DNA of 64,000 nucleotides, taken from positions 992,001-1,056,000 of the forward strand of contig JAHLEZ010000008.1 of assembly GCA_020726505.1 (NCBI GenBank), given 5' to 3'. Source of the stretch: Leptodontidium sp. MPI-SDFR-AT-0119 (taxonomy: Eukaryota; Ascomycota; Leotiomycetes; Helotiales; Leptodontidiaceae). Each line of letters begins with the position of its first letter. Positions within the stretch are counted from its first letter, which is position 1. The notes under the pieces were generated by a model, which was not told where the DNA came from, searched no databases, and saw only the letters and a list, made by a program, of their open reading frames with translations. The position numbers and the translations under genes are program-made. Positions 34,244-45,509 of the stretch are shown in pieces.

Positions 34244-35199
34244 ATGGATCTCAGTGACCTTTCCCAGGCATTGCTGGAGACCTTCTCTGACCTCCCCGAC
34301 AAAGGTGAAGAGCTCTCCGTACAAGACACAGGCCCGAAAACGTTCCCTCAATTCCCAAAGTTACCCATTGAGTAAGTTACAATATGCCAATTATATGCTA
34401 CATTTACTGACCATTCGTAAGGATCCGATTCAACATTTGTATGTATTGGGGAAACGTATCGTTCTCCTCCGGGCTCTCCGGGGATCTCCTAGAGACGCGC
34501 ATGGAAGAACGTAGACTTGATATTTTGTGATTGAACAATAGCTAATTATTCTGCTACCCAGGGAAGCTCAATCTACCACCCCCACGATTGTTGAAAGTCT
34601 CCCACGATCCCAAGAAGGATGAAGAAGCTCATTGCTACTCGCCGACGCCTACCCTCCTTCACGTCAACCAAGAAAGCCGATCCGAAGCACTAAGAAGGTA
34701 CCTCCTTCTCTTACCCTCAAGCGATATGGACGAGAGCAAACCTATCTACTACCGATCCGAGTACGACAAGATATACTTTCTCGACATCGACCCCATCACA
34801 ATCGGAAGTGCTCTGATCCAATCTCTGTACTGGGGCGCCAGCTGGTTTGATGGAATTGAGTGTTTGGTGTTACGGGGCATGGAGTTAGGAAAGAGGGTGG
34901 AAGAAGAACTCCGTGATGGATATATCTGGGCACACGTTAGTAAAGGGACCCCCGATGTTGACAACCTTGTTCTCCCCGCCCGCCAGTCTCCTATCTTGTT
35001 CTTTCGCCGACTCGCCAGCATCCATCTGATTTTGGATGACGATTTCGATGACGCCACGGACGAGGAAATCGAAGAGATGGAAGGCGTCGTGAAGAAGCTG
35101 TTCAAGGAGAAGCAGGCGCTTAATCCGGTGTACTTGATCCCGAGCGTCATGATATACAGATATGATCAGCGAAGCGTGGTCTCGGTGTTTCTAGCATGA
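34244..35199 (+). CDS. 2EXR-domain protein (three exons)
   Basis: Exons 34244..34371, 34422..34510 and 34562..35199; introns of 50 nt (GTAAGT...CGTAAG) and 51 nt (GTAGAC...TACCCAG); 284 residues. The first intron cuts the Glu codon of motif 1 (LPI-E|IRFNI, phase 2), the same place and phase as in the broken gene at 19789. A 'SDLPDKGEEL' box precedes 'FPQFPKLPIEIR' (EIR 43-45). Motif 2 is 'VNQESRSEALRRYL' (ESR 110-112). The conserved Trp after motif 1 is replaced (FNICMYW). The C-terminal half contains 'YDKIYFLDIDP' and a strongly acidic 'DDDFDDATDEEIEEMEG'. The second intron's donor is weak, so exon 2/3 is the least certain part. Function unknown. Confidence 0.7.
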
Positions 35200-36821
35200 T
35201 AGATTGAATGGGTCGAATAGGTACTGGGATGAAGATGAAGTGCGAGTTCAGTAACCGGGCATTTATTCTTGAACAATTTGTAGAAGTAGGATTGATAATT
35301 CGAGGTTATGGGGCGATCTCTGACTTCTGTCGTGTCGTAACAGTAGAGTTTTGGTGTGGTTGTCGATTCGACCCATTAGAGCATACGCCGAATTGTCAAT
35401 ATCTAGCCAGCATCAGCATTCCAGCGCAAATTCCGAGCTATGTACATGATAGTACTTAGACGGTTATTAGCTCAGGCCTCCGAACGCTGTTGAATCTCGC
35501 CAAGTAGGATGATGGAGATCAATGAGATCTGATACCCTGGATCCAGAGTCTGCAAAACCGAATAGTAATATGTGAGGCTGGTTGCAAGGTCACAGTGCTC
35601 TCCGATCTGGACCCGATAGGTGTTCTGACCCAGAGTCTGAAGCTACTATCGTTAAAGTCTTCAAGCTCTCGGAAGAAGGCCATACCTGGCCTCAAGAACC
35701 AAGCGCGTCGGATGTTTCCAATTGATGGTAAGATACCAGCCCGGAACCAGGGTCTCATAAGGTAACTCCGCAACGAGTCGTTGTTTTGAGTGGACGGAAC
35801 CCCGTGCACCTCAAGTGGTGAATTCAGTCTATAATTTCCTAATCGGAAAAATCGGAAGGGTCAAGGTTGATGTTCTTGACTCGAATTTGAAAAATATCCA
35901 TGCTACCCACCACAGAGTCTAAGAAGCCGTACTGAAGTTGGGTAGGGTTCAAGTATTTCAAACGGCGAGGCATTTCTTTACGACTAGCGCTGCAAACAAC
36001 ACGGGCAACGGGAAATCATCCAAGCAAACGAAGGGATGTTCCTCCATAGCTTCCAGGCACAAATCGACCCTTGGCTCCGCGGGAAAGTCTATAGAACCAA
36101 ATGCGATCTTGGGGCTCTTGCAGATGGTCTCCATATGACAGACCGGGTGTAGGGTCTGTGCGTTAGCTATCTGGACCAAGAAAGGGATACGTTGACACCG
36201 CTTGCATAGCGGAAAATAACGCGAACAGCATGTTAATCTGCTCCATTCGGAGGTAGTGCTCAATTGGCGATTCCAGTATGAAGATATTCATAGCTGAAAT
36301 TAGATCCAGCATCGCCATGAAGTTGAAAGTTCCTGGCCGCTATGAAATAAAGGGACAACTGGACTTTCCATGCCTCCGACAACAAGAAGAGGAGTTTGGT
36401 TTGTGCTGCATGTTGGAGATTCAGGACCTCTTTAGGCGTGCAGCGAAGAATAAAAACCTGACAAGCCCGATGGAAAAAGTTGAAAATCTCGGATGTGGTT
36501 GTGGAGGAATTGAATAAGTCTCTAGCAGATATGAAGAGCAATTATTAAAATTAAGACTAGTTCTTATTTTGGCTGGCTAGGACTAAGTACATATCTTCGG
36601 CTCTGGTAAGCTACGTATTACGTCTGGTTTCCAACTTTGGGGCGTTAGACTAGTGTGCGGCTAGACATATTCCACGCAAACAGAGCTATTTTGTCGGGTG
36701 AGGTGAGGTGCGAGTTGCGATGTCTTTTAACTAGTTTACATAGAGATTAAAGAAATTTAAGGTACTTAACCTGCATATTGGAAAGAGAAACCCTTAGAGG
36801 GTACCAACGCGACACTCCAGA
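35200..36821. other. Unassigned stretch, possible decayed gene
   Basis: Three unrelated-looking minus ORFs (35519-35809, 35958-36263, 36260-36541) follow each other. One contains 'LHPVCHMETICKSPKIAFG'. I do not recognise a family and cannot connect them by introns. Confidence 0.3.
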
Positions 36822-37787
36822 TTACTCCAGGCATCGGAAGGCGATAACAGGCACTTCATAACCCGGAACATTCTTGAAGTACTGCCTCAACTTATCTCCC
36901 ACCGAGGTCTTGATCTCGAGGGGCTCATCAACACTGTCAAGTCTGCTCGGCAGTACCCTCGTAAAGTACCAAGGCATATCGTCCAGGACCAATGTTAACT
37001 CCCGCAGTCCTCGGAAATGGCTGCCAAGTGGCACACCTCCCGTAGTAGCGAAAAAGACTTTTTCCCACCACCCTCTGTGCATCTCTACGATCGTAAGTCT
37101 GTTGAGAATTGTCTTCATGTGTTCGGAGTAAACTTCTAAATCATTTGGCAGCCATGAAGGTGAGTATTGAAAGACGACAGTATCCAACTCCAAGTGGACG
37201 TAGACTACTGAGTTCTGATTCCGTAGATCTCGAAGCATGATCTTGTACTGTACTCCTTCAGACCAATGCTTCGGCTCTCTGTATTGGCTTGTAGAACTGC
37301 TGGTGGATTTCCTTTGGACTGAAATATCACCCTGCCCCCTCCTATAACTTGGGAGCTGGTTATTTTCAAGATGACTTGGCGGCCGATGAAAGAGCGCTTC
37401 CAAATCATTCCTCGCAGTTCCAAAGGGAGCTTTGGGAACAGAGTGAAAGACTCGAGGTCGAACTTAGGATCGGGGTCGCTGGATACGCGTTGAGGGGTGT
37501 TGTTTGATTCGCCGGGTTGCTGGAGAGGAAGCATGCCACGACTGAAAGAATCTTGGGTGACAATGGTGTTATCGATGCTCGGGGTTGGGGGCACATAGGA
37601 GGCATTGGATTGAGCGCGTGAGGAAGGTCGAGCTTGTGGAGCTACTGCTGGAGCTGGTGCGTACGGGCTCACGTATCCTATCATACAAAATCAGTTCAGG
37701 CGTAAAAGCAGTTGTAATTGACTTACCTGACGTATAGCGGCGGTAGCCACCCTGGGAGAGAGTGGAGAGACCGAACTGGAACGCCAT
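36822..37787 (-). pseudogene. 2EXR-domain gene broken by a 5-bp duplication
   Basis: Exon 1 is 37787..37727; intron 37678..37726 (49 nt, GTAAGT...TGATAG, phase 1); exon 2 from 37677. The protein begins 'MAFQFGLSTLSQGGYRRYTS', then a Pro/Ser-rich stretch, motif 1 'FTLFPKLPLELRGMIW' (ELR 107-109) and motif 2 'NTESRSIGLKEY' (ESR 154-156). At 37245-37254 the pentamer GTACT (AGTAC in gene sense) is repeated back to back, shifting the frame so that translation stops at 37205. Without one unit the frame passes straight into 'KIMLRDLRNQNSVVYVHLEL' and stays open to 36822. All other parts are intact, so inactivation looks recent (or the repeat is a sequencing error). The duplicated 5 bp could be slippage or a transposon footprint. 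Confidence 0.75.
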
Positions 37788-38031
37788 CTTTGCCAGCTGC
37801 GAGGTGTTGAAGTTGTTAGGCGAAGACTTTCGAGATCTAAAGAAACAAGAAAGTGAGCGACAAAATCAGAAGCCTTTGCGCGGTTGATTTCGGCGCTAGT
37901 GGTCCACTGCCTAAGGAAACTTTCGCTTGAAGCTAATCATGTGCAAGTCAAAACAAAGGACTGATTGTCAGTGGTGACTGCGAATCTGACCTGAATGTGA
38001 ACGCGACATCCATGATTGTTCTTGTCATGAA

Positions 38032-38852
38032 TAACGTCTCTCCCTGCGTAGCGAGACGCATTTATAGTTTTGGAATCATAAAAACTTTCTTAGTAAGTCT
38101 ATGAAGTTGTTATTAATATATTACTTTCTTTAGCTATTTCTCCCTAAGGAAAACCACTTAGCAATAAGAAAAAGAGTGCGGTCGATAATGCTATTGATCG
38201 TTTCAATTACCCCACCGATCGCCGCTTTCGCTGTCCCTCCCTGTTTAATTGCAACTATTGAGGTCTTTTCAAAATTCGGAGCACTTAAGAAAAGGACCTA
38301 TTATAAAATAATATGGCTCCAAATTTTAAAGACACTCAGAGAGAAAAAGAATGCAGTCCGAGAGTTACGCCGATGCGATGAGGGGTCCACATGTTTCAAT
38401 GCTTAGTAATGCAACATTAGCCGAGATAAAGTTTACTATGTTCACGCCCGGGCTCGCTATATTCTACTTAGCCACATACGTGACTAAGCCTGAGAATCGT
38501 GGCGTAAGAGCAATCGGCGGGTGCCTGGGCGCGCTGGAGCCTCCACCAGCCCTAAGTTAATAGGTTAGGAGTGTTTAGGGGAGGTATACAAGGTAACTGA
38601 ATAAAAATAGATAGAAATTCTAGAGCGTTTATAGATTTTATGCCGCTTGAACTCGAAGTACGGAAGGGGGTGGAAAGTGGGTCTCGTCCACTGCCTTAGA
38701 AATTCGTGGAGAAATTTCTGGAAATCTAGACAATTGATTGGAAGAATAGCCTTGCTGTTGACAAGGGAGGACGAGACCCACTTTCCACCCCCTTCCGTAC
38801 CTACAATTTGTCTCGTGATAGGGGGCGTCTCGGTACGCACGGATAGACGTTA
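38032..38852. mobile_element. TA-target inverted-repeat transposon relic, copy 2
   Basis: Ends are inverted repeats: left TAACGTCTCTCCCTGCGTAG, right (reverse complement) TAACGTCTATCCGTGCGTAC, about 25/28 matching. A flanking TA on both sides fits Tc1/mariner-type insertion. No transposase frame is recognisable, so it is non-autonomous or internally deleted. It is 821 bp including a nested 137-bp element. Related sequence: 22733-23200 and 42710-42865. Confidence 0.8.
38661..38797. mobile_element. Nested MITE with 29-bp perfect terminal inverted repeats
   Basis: Left end CGGAAGGGGGTGGAAAGTGG (repeat extends to 38689) and right end 38769-38797 are exact reverse complements over 29 bp. A TA lies on each side (38659-38660, 38798-38799). 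The related element at 42.8 kb has the uninterrupted target (AAGTACCTA), an empty site confirming the insertion. Confidence 0.9.
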
Positions 38853-39658
38853 CAAAGAAGGTTCGATTGCCGGTCTAAACTAGAGTCTAGTCCCCTACTT
38901 ATACCCTATTGTAACTTACGTGTCCTTTGCGGTCCGTACAGTCTATACAGTTCGACGACGTTCTATTGTTTCAGCCAAGAAGCCGTCTGCGTTAGGAAGC
39001 GATTGAAGTCAGGTGACTTAAGCGTCGCTGGAGCACTCCAAGACTACTCTACGGGTGTAACCCTTAACAAGCGCTATAACTTAACAACTCTTCCGGATAA
39101 ACGCGGCTCGAGCGCCAAGAAGATTAGGATTTACATGTATTAATGATAAGGTGAGCTGAACGAAAGCCATATTATGAGTGGTCGTTCATCGACCTGTGGC
39201 TTGCATTAAGACCAGTCACGAGCACACTATCGAAGACAGCTTCACCAATCAACTTAGCACAAGTGTTGGCGAAATTCAGCCGCACCCAGGCGAACATCCC
39301 GTCCATTTCCCATTTCTCTATTTTAAAGTCATGCCGGCATGCTAGGTTATGCTTCCTGTCCATCACTTCGTGTGCAATTCAGTTGAACACTTTCCCTGTG
39401 GAGCAGTCTATTAACTTCGTTGTCAGCATGGCAGTAAACATTGCACCGGCAGTACAAATCGACATCCTTCTTAAAGGACAACATTCCGTGGCGGACGAGC
39501 ACGTAATAATCAGGAATAACTTAAATATGCAATTCAATTCAATGAATAAATTTTACCCTATTTTGAACCTATTCAAATCAAATCATTCCAAATTCAGCTA
39601 ATCATGATTATAATCAATTATTACGATTATTTTTCCTCACACTGGTTACCCCTGGACG

Positions 39659-41700
39659 TTACTCTGAGTCGCCCATGTTGTTCCTAATCCATCGTTGCGC
39701 CAAGCTTGGAATGTCATCTTCCGAGATAGAACGGAAGTGCGGTCGATCTGGGTCGACCGGCTTGAGTGAAGGAAAATGTGCTTGAAGAGCATCGACTATT
39801 CCCCAGGACTTCTGACCAACGTGGACCTCTTTCACGATCAAGTCGGACATTCGGGCTTCGATAGCGTCGATGCTTTCTTTCGTCCAGTTGCGGGACCTCG
39901 CGACGTGCCGAATACACTTTAAGACCCAAAGACCGGCCCAAGCATAGAATTTAACAGGAAAAACTAGGAGCAGGTGCCGCGGGAACCTCGTCACTCGCCA
40001 CAGCCTGGAAAGCGCGCGAAATTTCCACTTCTCCTTTTCATGACGCTTCTTTGAAGCCCACCACATGTACACGATGGAGATAGCAAGGAGCGGTGCCGAG
40101 ATAGCGAAGGGAAGCCAGATGGGGGTGGGACCGGAGCCGAGGTCTGAGACATTCATGCCGAAAACCGAAGTGATGAGACTAAGGGGAATGAAGATGAAGG
40201 CCGCGTAGGTGAGTTTGTTAACGCGATGAGATTCGGAGATAGACTCCCTGCTGGCTTCGATTGACAGAAGACCCACATGCTGGGTTAATGCGTCTGTCAA
40301 GGTCTTGAGGAGAGCGTTGCCTCTCTCCTCTAGAACATTGATGTCGTCAGCTAGCGCCTTGACGGCGGCGGTTGACTCGAGCAGTGAGGTGTTTCGCTTA
40401 GCCACGGCGATCTCCTGCAGCCATTGTTCGAGCATCGAGACCATCGGATCAATCTGGTCGGCCATCAGGAAGGTGCTTTTTCCGCTCGAGGATACTCGCT
40501 CATTAGCAAGGTACCGGACCCAAGACTCAAACTCCTTCACAAACTCGTTTGTCAGTATGTGGCCGAACGGAAGTGCGTATTCGATGGGGTGTTTTTCCGC
40601 AGCTCTTCTCGATTCAGTATCCATCCTCGCCAAAAGAGACAGATATCTGGCCGATAGTGTGTTTTCCTGCAACGCCGTGGCGGAATGCAGTAGGCGTAGG
40701 TCCGGGTCCGCACGGGGGGGCATTGGGACGTCGGGCCAGCGATCGTATCGACTGCGCGAGACTATGAAGTTGGGATCCTGGGGAGGGAATGGCTCGAGGC
40801 CGTCTCGGACTAGAATCACAACTACAGCAACCCTGACCTTTAGCAATGTCCGAAATTGGGAAGTCCCCCGTACGAAGATTGTGACTGTACGGCAAAGTGG
40901 CCCAGCTACTTACCTGTCTGATTTCCTGAGGAACAATTCGAATTGGTCGGATCCAGAACCATAGCTGAAAACGCGTTGCAGTTCCTTGCGAATCGTCGAG
41001 ACTGTCTGAGTTCGAAGGAGATGGTTTGCGACGGTAGCGGATCGGTCCAGGCTGTTGTCCATCTTCGCTTGATTGTTGGAGGAGTGATGATATGGAGCTT
41101 GTCGCCATAAACGAAATTGCCGTAGAAGAATCGGGGGTTGATTTGGAAGCGTTTCCCGATGATCTTCACGACATCTCGGTCACAATTCCAAGGGTGCTCG
41201 TAGGTGATGATGATAACCCGCGTCGACACGTCTGGTCCACGAGCTTCTAGCGCCGCAGGAAGCTCGTTTGAAACTTCTATAGCAGGATAGAACGTCAATT
41301 TGCCATTGATGTTGTCCACAATAGTGACCCGGGTGGGATATCCCTTGATACTCCCCCACACGCTGAACGGCCCGGGTTCATGTCGAAGGAACTGAAAAAA
41401 CCAGTCGAATTCCACAATGCTCTGGACATAACTTGTGTAGGTCAACTCCTCTTGAGGTCCTTCATCTTCGGTTCGGAGTGTTGGGGAGCATGGTCGCTGG
41501 GGGGGTTCCTCGTTCTGGGTGGTCGAACCGGGGCATTCTTCGTCCTGGGTGGTTGAAGTGGGGGTTTCTGCCACTATTGGAGATACGGAATCGACTCCAG
41601 ACTCCATCCTTTGACACATAACGTACTTGTAAATAGGGCCTAGGTGTATTTCTGGCTTTATCTGAACCGGTCCGAAAGAATAAATGGCTAATATATTCAT
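39659..41700 (-). CDS. CorA-like Mg2+ transporter family protein (exon join uncertain)
   Basis: Most of exon 2 (40837..39659) is clear: soluble helical region, then two hydrophobic segments, the first ending in the CorA signature 'SVFGMN' (about 40152) and the second 'FAISAPLLAISIVYMWW', followed by a basic cytosolic tail. Family knowledge: GMN marks the pore loop of CorA/ZntB-type channels; the protein forms pentamers in a membrane. The N-terminal exon runs from ATG 41700 ('MNILAIYSFGPVQ') or a later Met, through 'VWGSIKGYPTRVTIVDNING' and 'FQINPRFFYGNFVYGDKLHI'. A well-formed intron 40838..40913 (GTAAGT...GCTAAAG) exists, but the frame that carries the N-terminal part stops inside it, while a different frame splices cleanly. 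Either a further intron, a frameshift or a sequence error lies near 40915-41110. Confidence 0.75.
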
Positions 41701-42709
41701 ACAGTCTTTACCGCTCCCAAGGTCTTATGTGCTGCTAATAACCTGATGTGAGCTTCATTGTGGGCTGACTGGTGTTGCACGTATGATGGGAGTCTCTGCA
41801 GTGGTGGCCTTGGAACTTCCTGATAGGAACATGATAGTGGAGTGACCCATGCATGTTCTGGAGGACTCTATGATTGGCCTAGAGGAAGTACTACGTTGTA
41901 TGTGTCTTCTGTTTCGGGCTGTTCAGACTGGCAAACGAGTACAGGAGGGATGCCGATGATCACCAGCGGCCATCATTAGGGGCTTGCGGCTGCTGGACGG
42001 TTGGGTAATTAGCTGACTTGCTTTGTGGGCGATGCTCTTCAGGGTGTTAGAAAGAGTGCTGGTGTCATGAATACTGAGAGTGTTGGGATTTGGGAGAGAT
42101 TGGGGATGTGGAAGAGCCTTGGGACATGTGACAAACATACTTATCCAAGACGACATGTCGCCTGATGGTACAAGCAGATCGAGTTGCTGGCCCCCGTGGT
42201 CGAGTCACCGTCCTCCCAAAGTCTGCATGCTGGATGAGGATGGGCTCCCCGCCCTCCTCCGGCCCCCCCATCACGATGGCGTCCAACGGTCTCATACTGT
42301 GCTAGGTGTGCGTTGCTCTAGCGATGTCGGGAAGCGGAATTTTTTCCGGCAAGGTACGCTTAGCCACAAAGTCACAGCCACACATTTAGCGGCCACAGAT
42401 TTTTAAAATTTTACTGAGATTACTATGACCACACCGCCGCTGACCAGGATCCATGATCGCTTAATTGGAGGAGGTATCAGCCCATGTGGCGACGTCGTAT
42501 AACATAGCACGCATTGGCCGCCATAATCGTGGCAATAGCTTTTTAGCCTCAAAATAAGACCTGGATATCGAATCTAATCGTTCTATGTGTTTAAAAGGTA
42601 GAAAAAGCTTAATGGTGGTGTTGTAAGTCGAGGGGTCCTATTATAGTGTAAAAGGAGGCCCTCTCTAAATTCAAGAGGGCGGCGACGACATGATAATCAT
42701 TCTCGGAAT
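41701..42709. other. Intergenic, no gene seen
   Basis: Upstream of the CorA-like gene; only short shadow ORFs. 42480-42700 may be internal transposon sequence upstream of the fragment below. Confidence 0.35.
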
Positions 42710-42865
42710 TAATAGGCCAGGAGTGTTCGGGGGAGGTATACAAATCACTGAAATGAAAATGAATAGAAAATTTAACACGTTCACAGATTTGAAGTCGCTT
42801 GAATTTAAAGTACCTAAGATTTGTCTCGTTACAGGGTGCGTCTCGGCACGCAGGGATAGACGTTA
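42710..42865. mobile_element. Right-end fragment of the TA-target transposon, copy 3
   Basis: Aligns with 38560-38852 minus the nested MITE: 'TTAATAGGCCAGGAGTGTTC', 'GGGGAGGTATACAA', 'GTCTCGGCACGCAGGGATAG', ending ACGTTA. No left end was found; the element is truncated or diverged further left. Confidence 0.8.
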
Positions 42866-43798
42866 GGTATTTTGGCCCAGGTTTTATAATGTGCTGGGAG
42901 TGTCCGCGCTTCGCTCTCCACTGTAGCTGAGAGAAATCTTTACTTAATACTCCGTTTTTATATTTACGTACCTTTTCTATTCACGTGCGGCCAAGAATAA
43001 AGGTCTCTACAACGACTTTCACCCTAATATTAATAATAATAGTACAGCAATTACAGCTTTAAAGCAAGTCAGCTCTACGCTCTGTGTGTATTATCAAGTT
43101 CTATTAATCTAACACTAATAATATCTAAAATCCGTACGTAATTTCACGTGCGGCAAGAAATGAGCTCTCCCACAGCATTTTCTGGTGGTGGAGGGAAATT
43201 TGTGGGTCTCGCAGCGCTGCAGGAAGTTAGACCTCGTTCAGCCGTACCTCCTTTCTCTCGGCAATCACTCAGAACGATATTAGCATCTGAAAATTGTCCA
43301 GACGAAAGGTAAGCTTGACTAGATTAAATTCAAGAACTTTTATATCTACTCAAAGTTGGGGCTTGACAGTTTCGGTGGAGACGTTAGTCACAGGTTGTGA
43401 GAGACATCTTCTCAGAGTTGTTTTCTTAATGGCTTCTGGAAATTTTTAAAATATTTAGAACTGTGAAGGACTACACCAACTGTGCAGTTTGCATCTGGCA
43501 CAAATGAACTTAAAAGTGAATCAGATCGAGCAAGCAGAGGATGTCATACAGAGGACCAAAAGCTTCTCAAGTAAGGATTGATTTAACTTGTTCGTTGGCT
43601 TTGACTTCTGGTGTAAACAATGTTAATTCCGCAGCCAGTATATGTACAGTTCTCTTTCATTTCAGAGTTCGTTCATGGTGGTTATACAGTACAATGCTCT
43701 ATCTTCAAAGCCTTTCCACGAAGTCTTTAATATTACTCAAACATGAGGTTCCTAATAACCCCCAGGCAATATCCTCAGAAACGCAGTCTTTTCCAACA
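42866..43798. other. Gene-free AT-rich stretch
   Basis: AT-rich and rich in short direct repeats. 43140-43260 contains 'TCACGTGCGGCAAGAAATGAG', similar to 'TTCACGTGCGGCCAAGAATAA' at 42980, a small dispersed repeat. No gene. Confidence 0.4.
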
Positions 43799-45022
43799 TC
43801 AATCCCAACGTCTTTCACGAACTTCTTCCTTGCTCAGGCCAAGGAAGCAACGTCCGCAACTGACAGCCCCTGGTTGGTGGCATTTCATGAGTACGCTGAC
43901 CTCAACCCCTCCCTGACCTGATGGCCGACCTCTAATCTTCTCAAACATTTCCGTGAGACCCTTCACACAGCTAACTCGTTGGTGGTCAAATCTCAGATTA
44001 GTGCATTTCCTCTTCCTTCCACCAACCAAGATTAGAGACTCCAATGACGTGAAAAGTTTGAATGTGTCGACCTGTCTCTTGAAGCCCTGAGTTTTGTTAG
44101 GGGGAGGATTCTGAGCAAATCCAAACCATTCCCATGGGCTGATCAAGGGTGAACATCCAACAACTATTGATCGAAGCTCTCCCAAGTTCTCGCAGGGAGG
44201 TCTGTGCTTGTTATTTTTGGCATCCGGGCATGCTTGAGGGAAGTAGAAGCTTTTGAAAACAACGGTATCTACCTTCGGGTCAAAGTAGAACTGTGACAGA
44301 GCTGGACGATATTGGCCTTTAACGTAAACCTGGAGTGGATCTTTGTAGTACATGAACCACTCGTTCCGGCTTTCTTGACAGACTTTTAGGATGGTAGGTG
44401 TCGGCGCTCGGTATCGCAACAACATGGAGTCCTGGAAGAAAACGAAGAGCTTTCGACCGCGATTGTATCCCCATATCTTCCGGCGGATTTCGAGTGGGAG
44501 TTTTTTGAAGAGGGGGAAGTAGGTGATGGGAGTCCATTGGTAGAATAGCTCTCGGGAGGGGTCTGGCAGATCGTGGGTGAAGATGTTGAGGTTGAAATCC
44601 TCGTCTGGTGACAGGGTGCTGCTTGGGAGGAGGTAGGGTGTCTTGAGTACCGCGGTTTGTAGAAGGTCGTGCTCGACTTGGGCGACGTCATCTTGAGTTG
44701 GCAGGCTGTTACTCTAAGGTGTTAGCACACCCTCCTTTTAAACTTTCAAGAGTTGTGAGAGATATCGGCACTCTCGAACGCGTCTGCTGATAAATCAAAA
44801 CAAACAGAATCGTGCTTACCTAGACAGTATGGCATGGGAGAGATCGTGGCCAGGTTCAACAATTTGTCCCAAGCTGATACCACAAGTTGACTGCATGCCA
44901 TTGACTTGAGGTATGATGGAGTTGGTTACAGCAAGAAGACTGCTTTCGCCATCGCCACAAAGCTTCGAGGAGATGTTGTTGTCAGTCCGCGCGCTGGGAG
45001 ACAGTGGAGCTGCGCACACCAT
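43799..45022 (-). CDS. 2EXR-domain protein (intact, two exons)
   Basis: Exons 45022..44820 and 44711..43799 with a 108-nt intron (GTAAGC...GCTAAC...TTAGAG, phase 2) give 371 residues. Exon 2 alone has no usable start, so the upstream exon ('MVCAAPLSPSARTDNNISSK') is needed, though its exact ATG is inferred. A 'HDLPDPSREL' box precedes 'YFPLFKKLPLEIRRKIWGY' (EIR 142-144). Motif 2 is 'VCQESRNEWFMYY' (ESR 181-183). The rest is family-like: 'FDPKVDTVVFKSFYF', 'FTSLESLILVGGRKRK'. Function unknown. Confidence 0.7.
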
Positions 45023-45509
45023 GGTCAGGAACACTAAAGGTGCTTTGTTTCAACACAGCAGATGGCAGTTGGTTTTCCCTTTCGAAATCCGTAGTCCGAG
45101 AGTCGTGGTTCGTTCTCTTGCTGCTCGCGTGTCTGGGTTCGAAGGTCAAGATGTTCAACAGAAAGGTGAAGTCCCCCCTAGGATTGGATGAAGCGAGCTC
45201 GAGGCTGCTCTCGTTTGATTAGGTAAGTCAACATCACTCACCTGATGAGTATTATCAATGGCGAGGATAAAGACGCTTTCTGTTATCATAAGCATGATAA
45301 GCTTCAGGACTCTACTATGTAGGACTTGTGCAGTGAACAGATTCCGGCCAGATCTAGAGCACACCACGGTTGGCCAGTCTGTTTACATACTCCTAGTTCG
45401 TAAAAATAAGACTGGCATAAAGATCTTCAAACAAGGAACGCTAGCTTAATATCAGACAGATGCTTGCAATATAGCAATTGCAGCTAATCAAAGCTCAAGT
45501 ACAGGGTGT

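Noticed and set aside
35519..36541. Possible further 2EXR member
   Set aside because: Neither EXR motif nor the ELPD box could be found in any frame.
38858..38880. tRNA-like B box (GGTTCGATTGCC)
   Set aside because: No A box or cloverleaf around it; it lies next to transposon sequence.
40885..40913. 29-nt intron that would restore the CorA-like frame
   Set aside because: Too short to be spliced; kept only as a sign that the frame is disturbed here.
41923..42406. Overlapping ORFs on both strands
   Set aside because: No recognisable content; probably chance open frames in GC-richer DNA.
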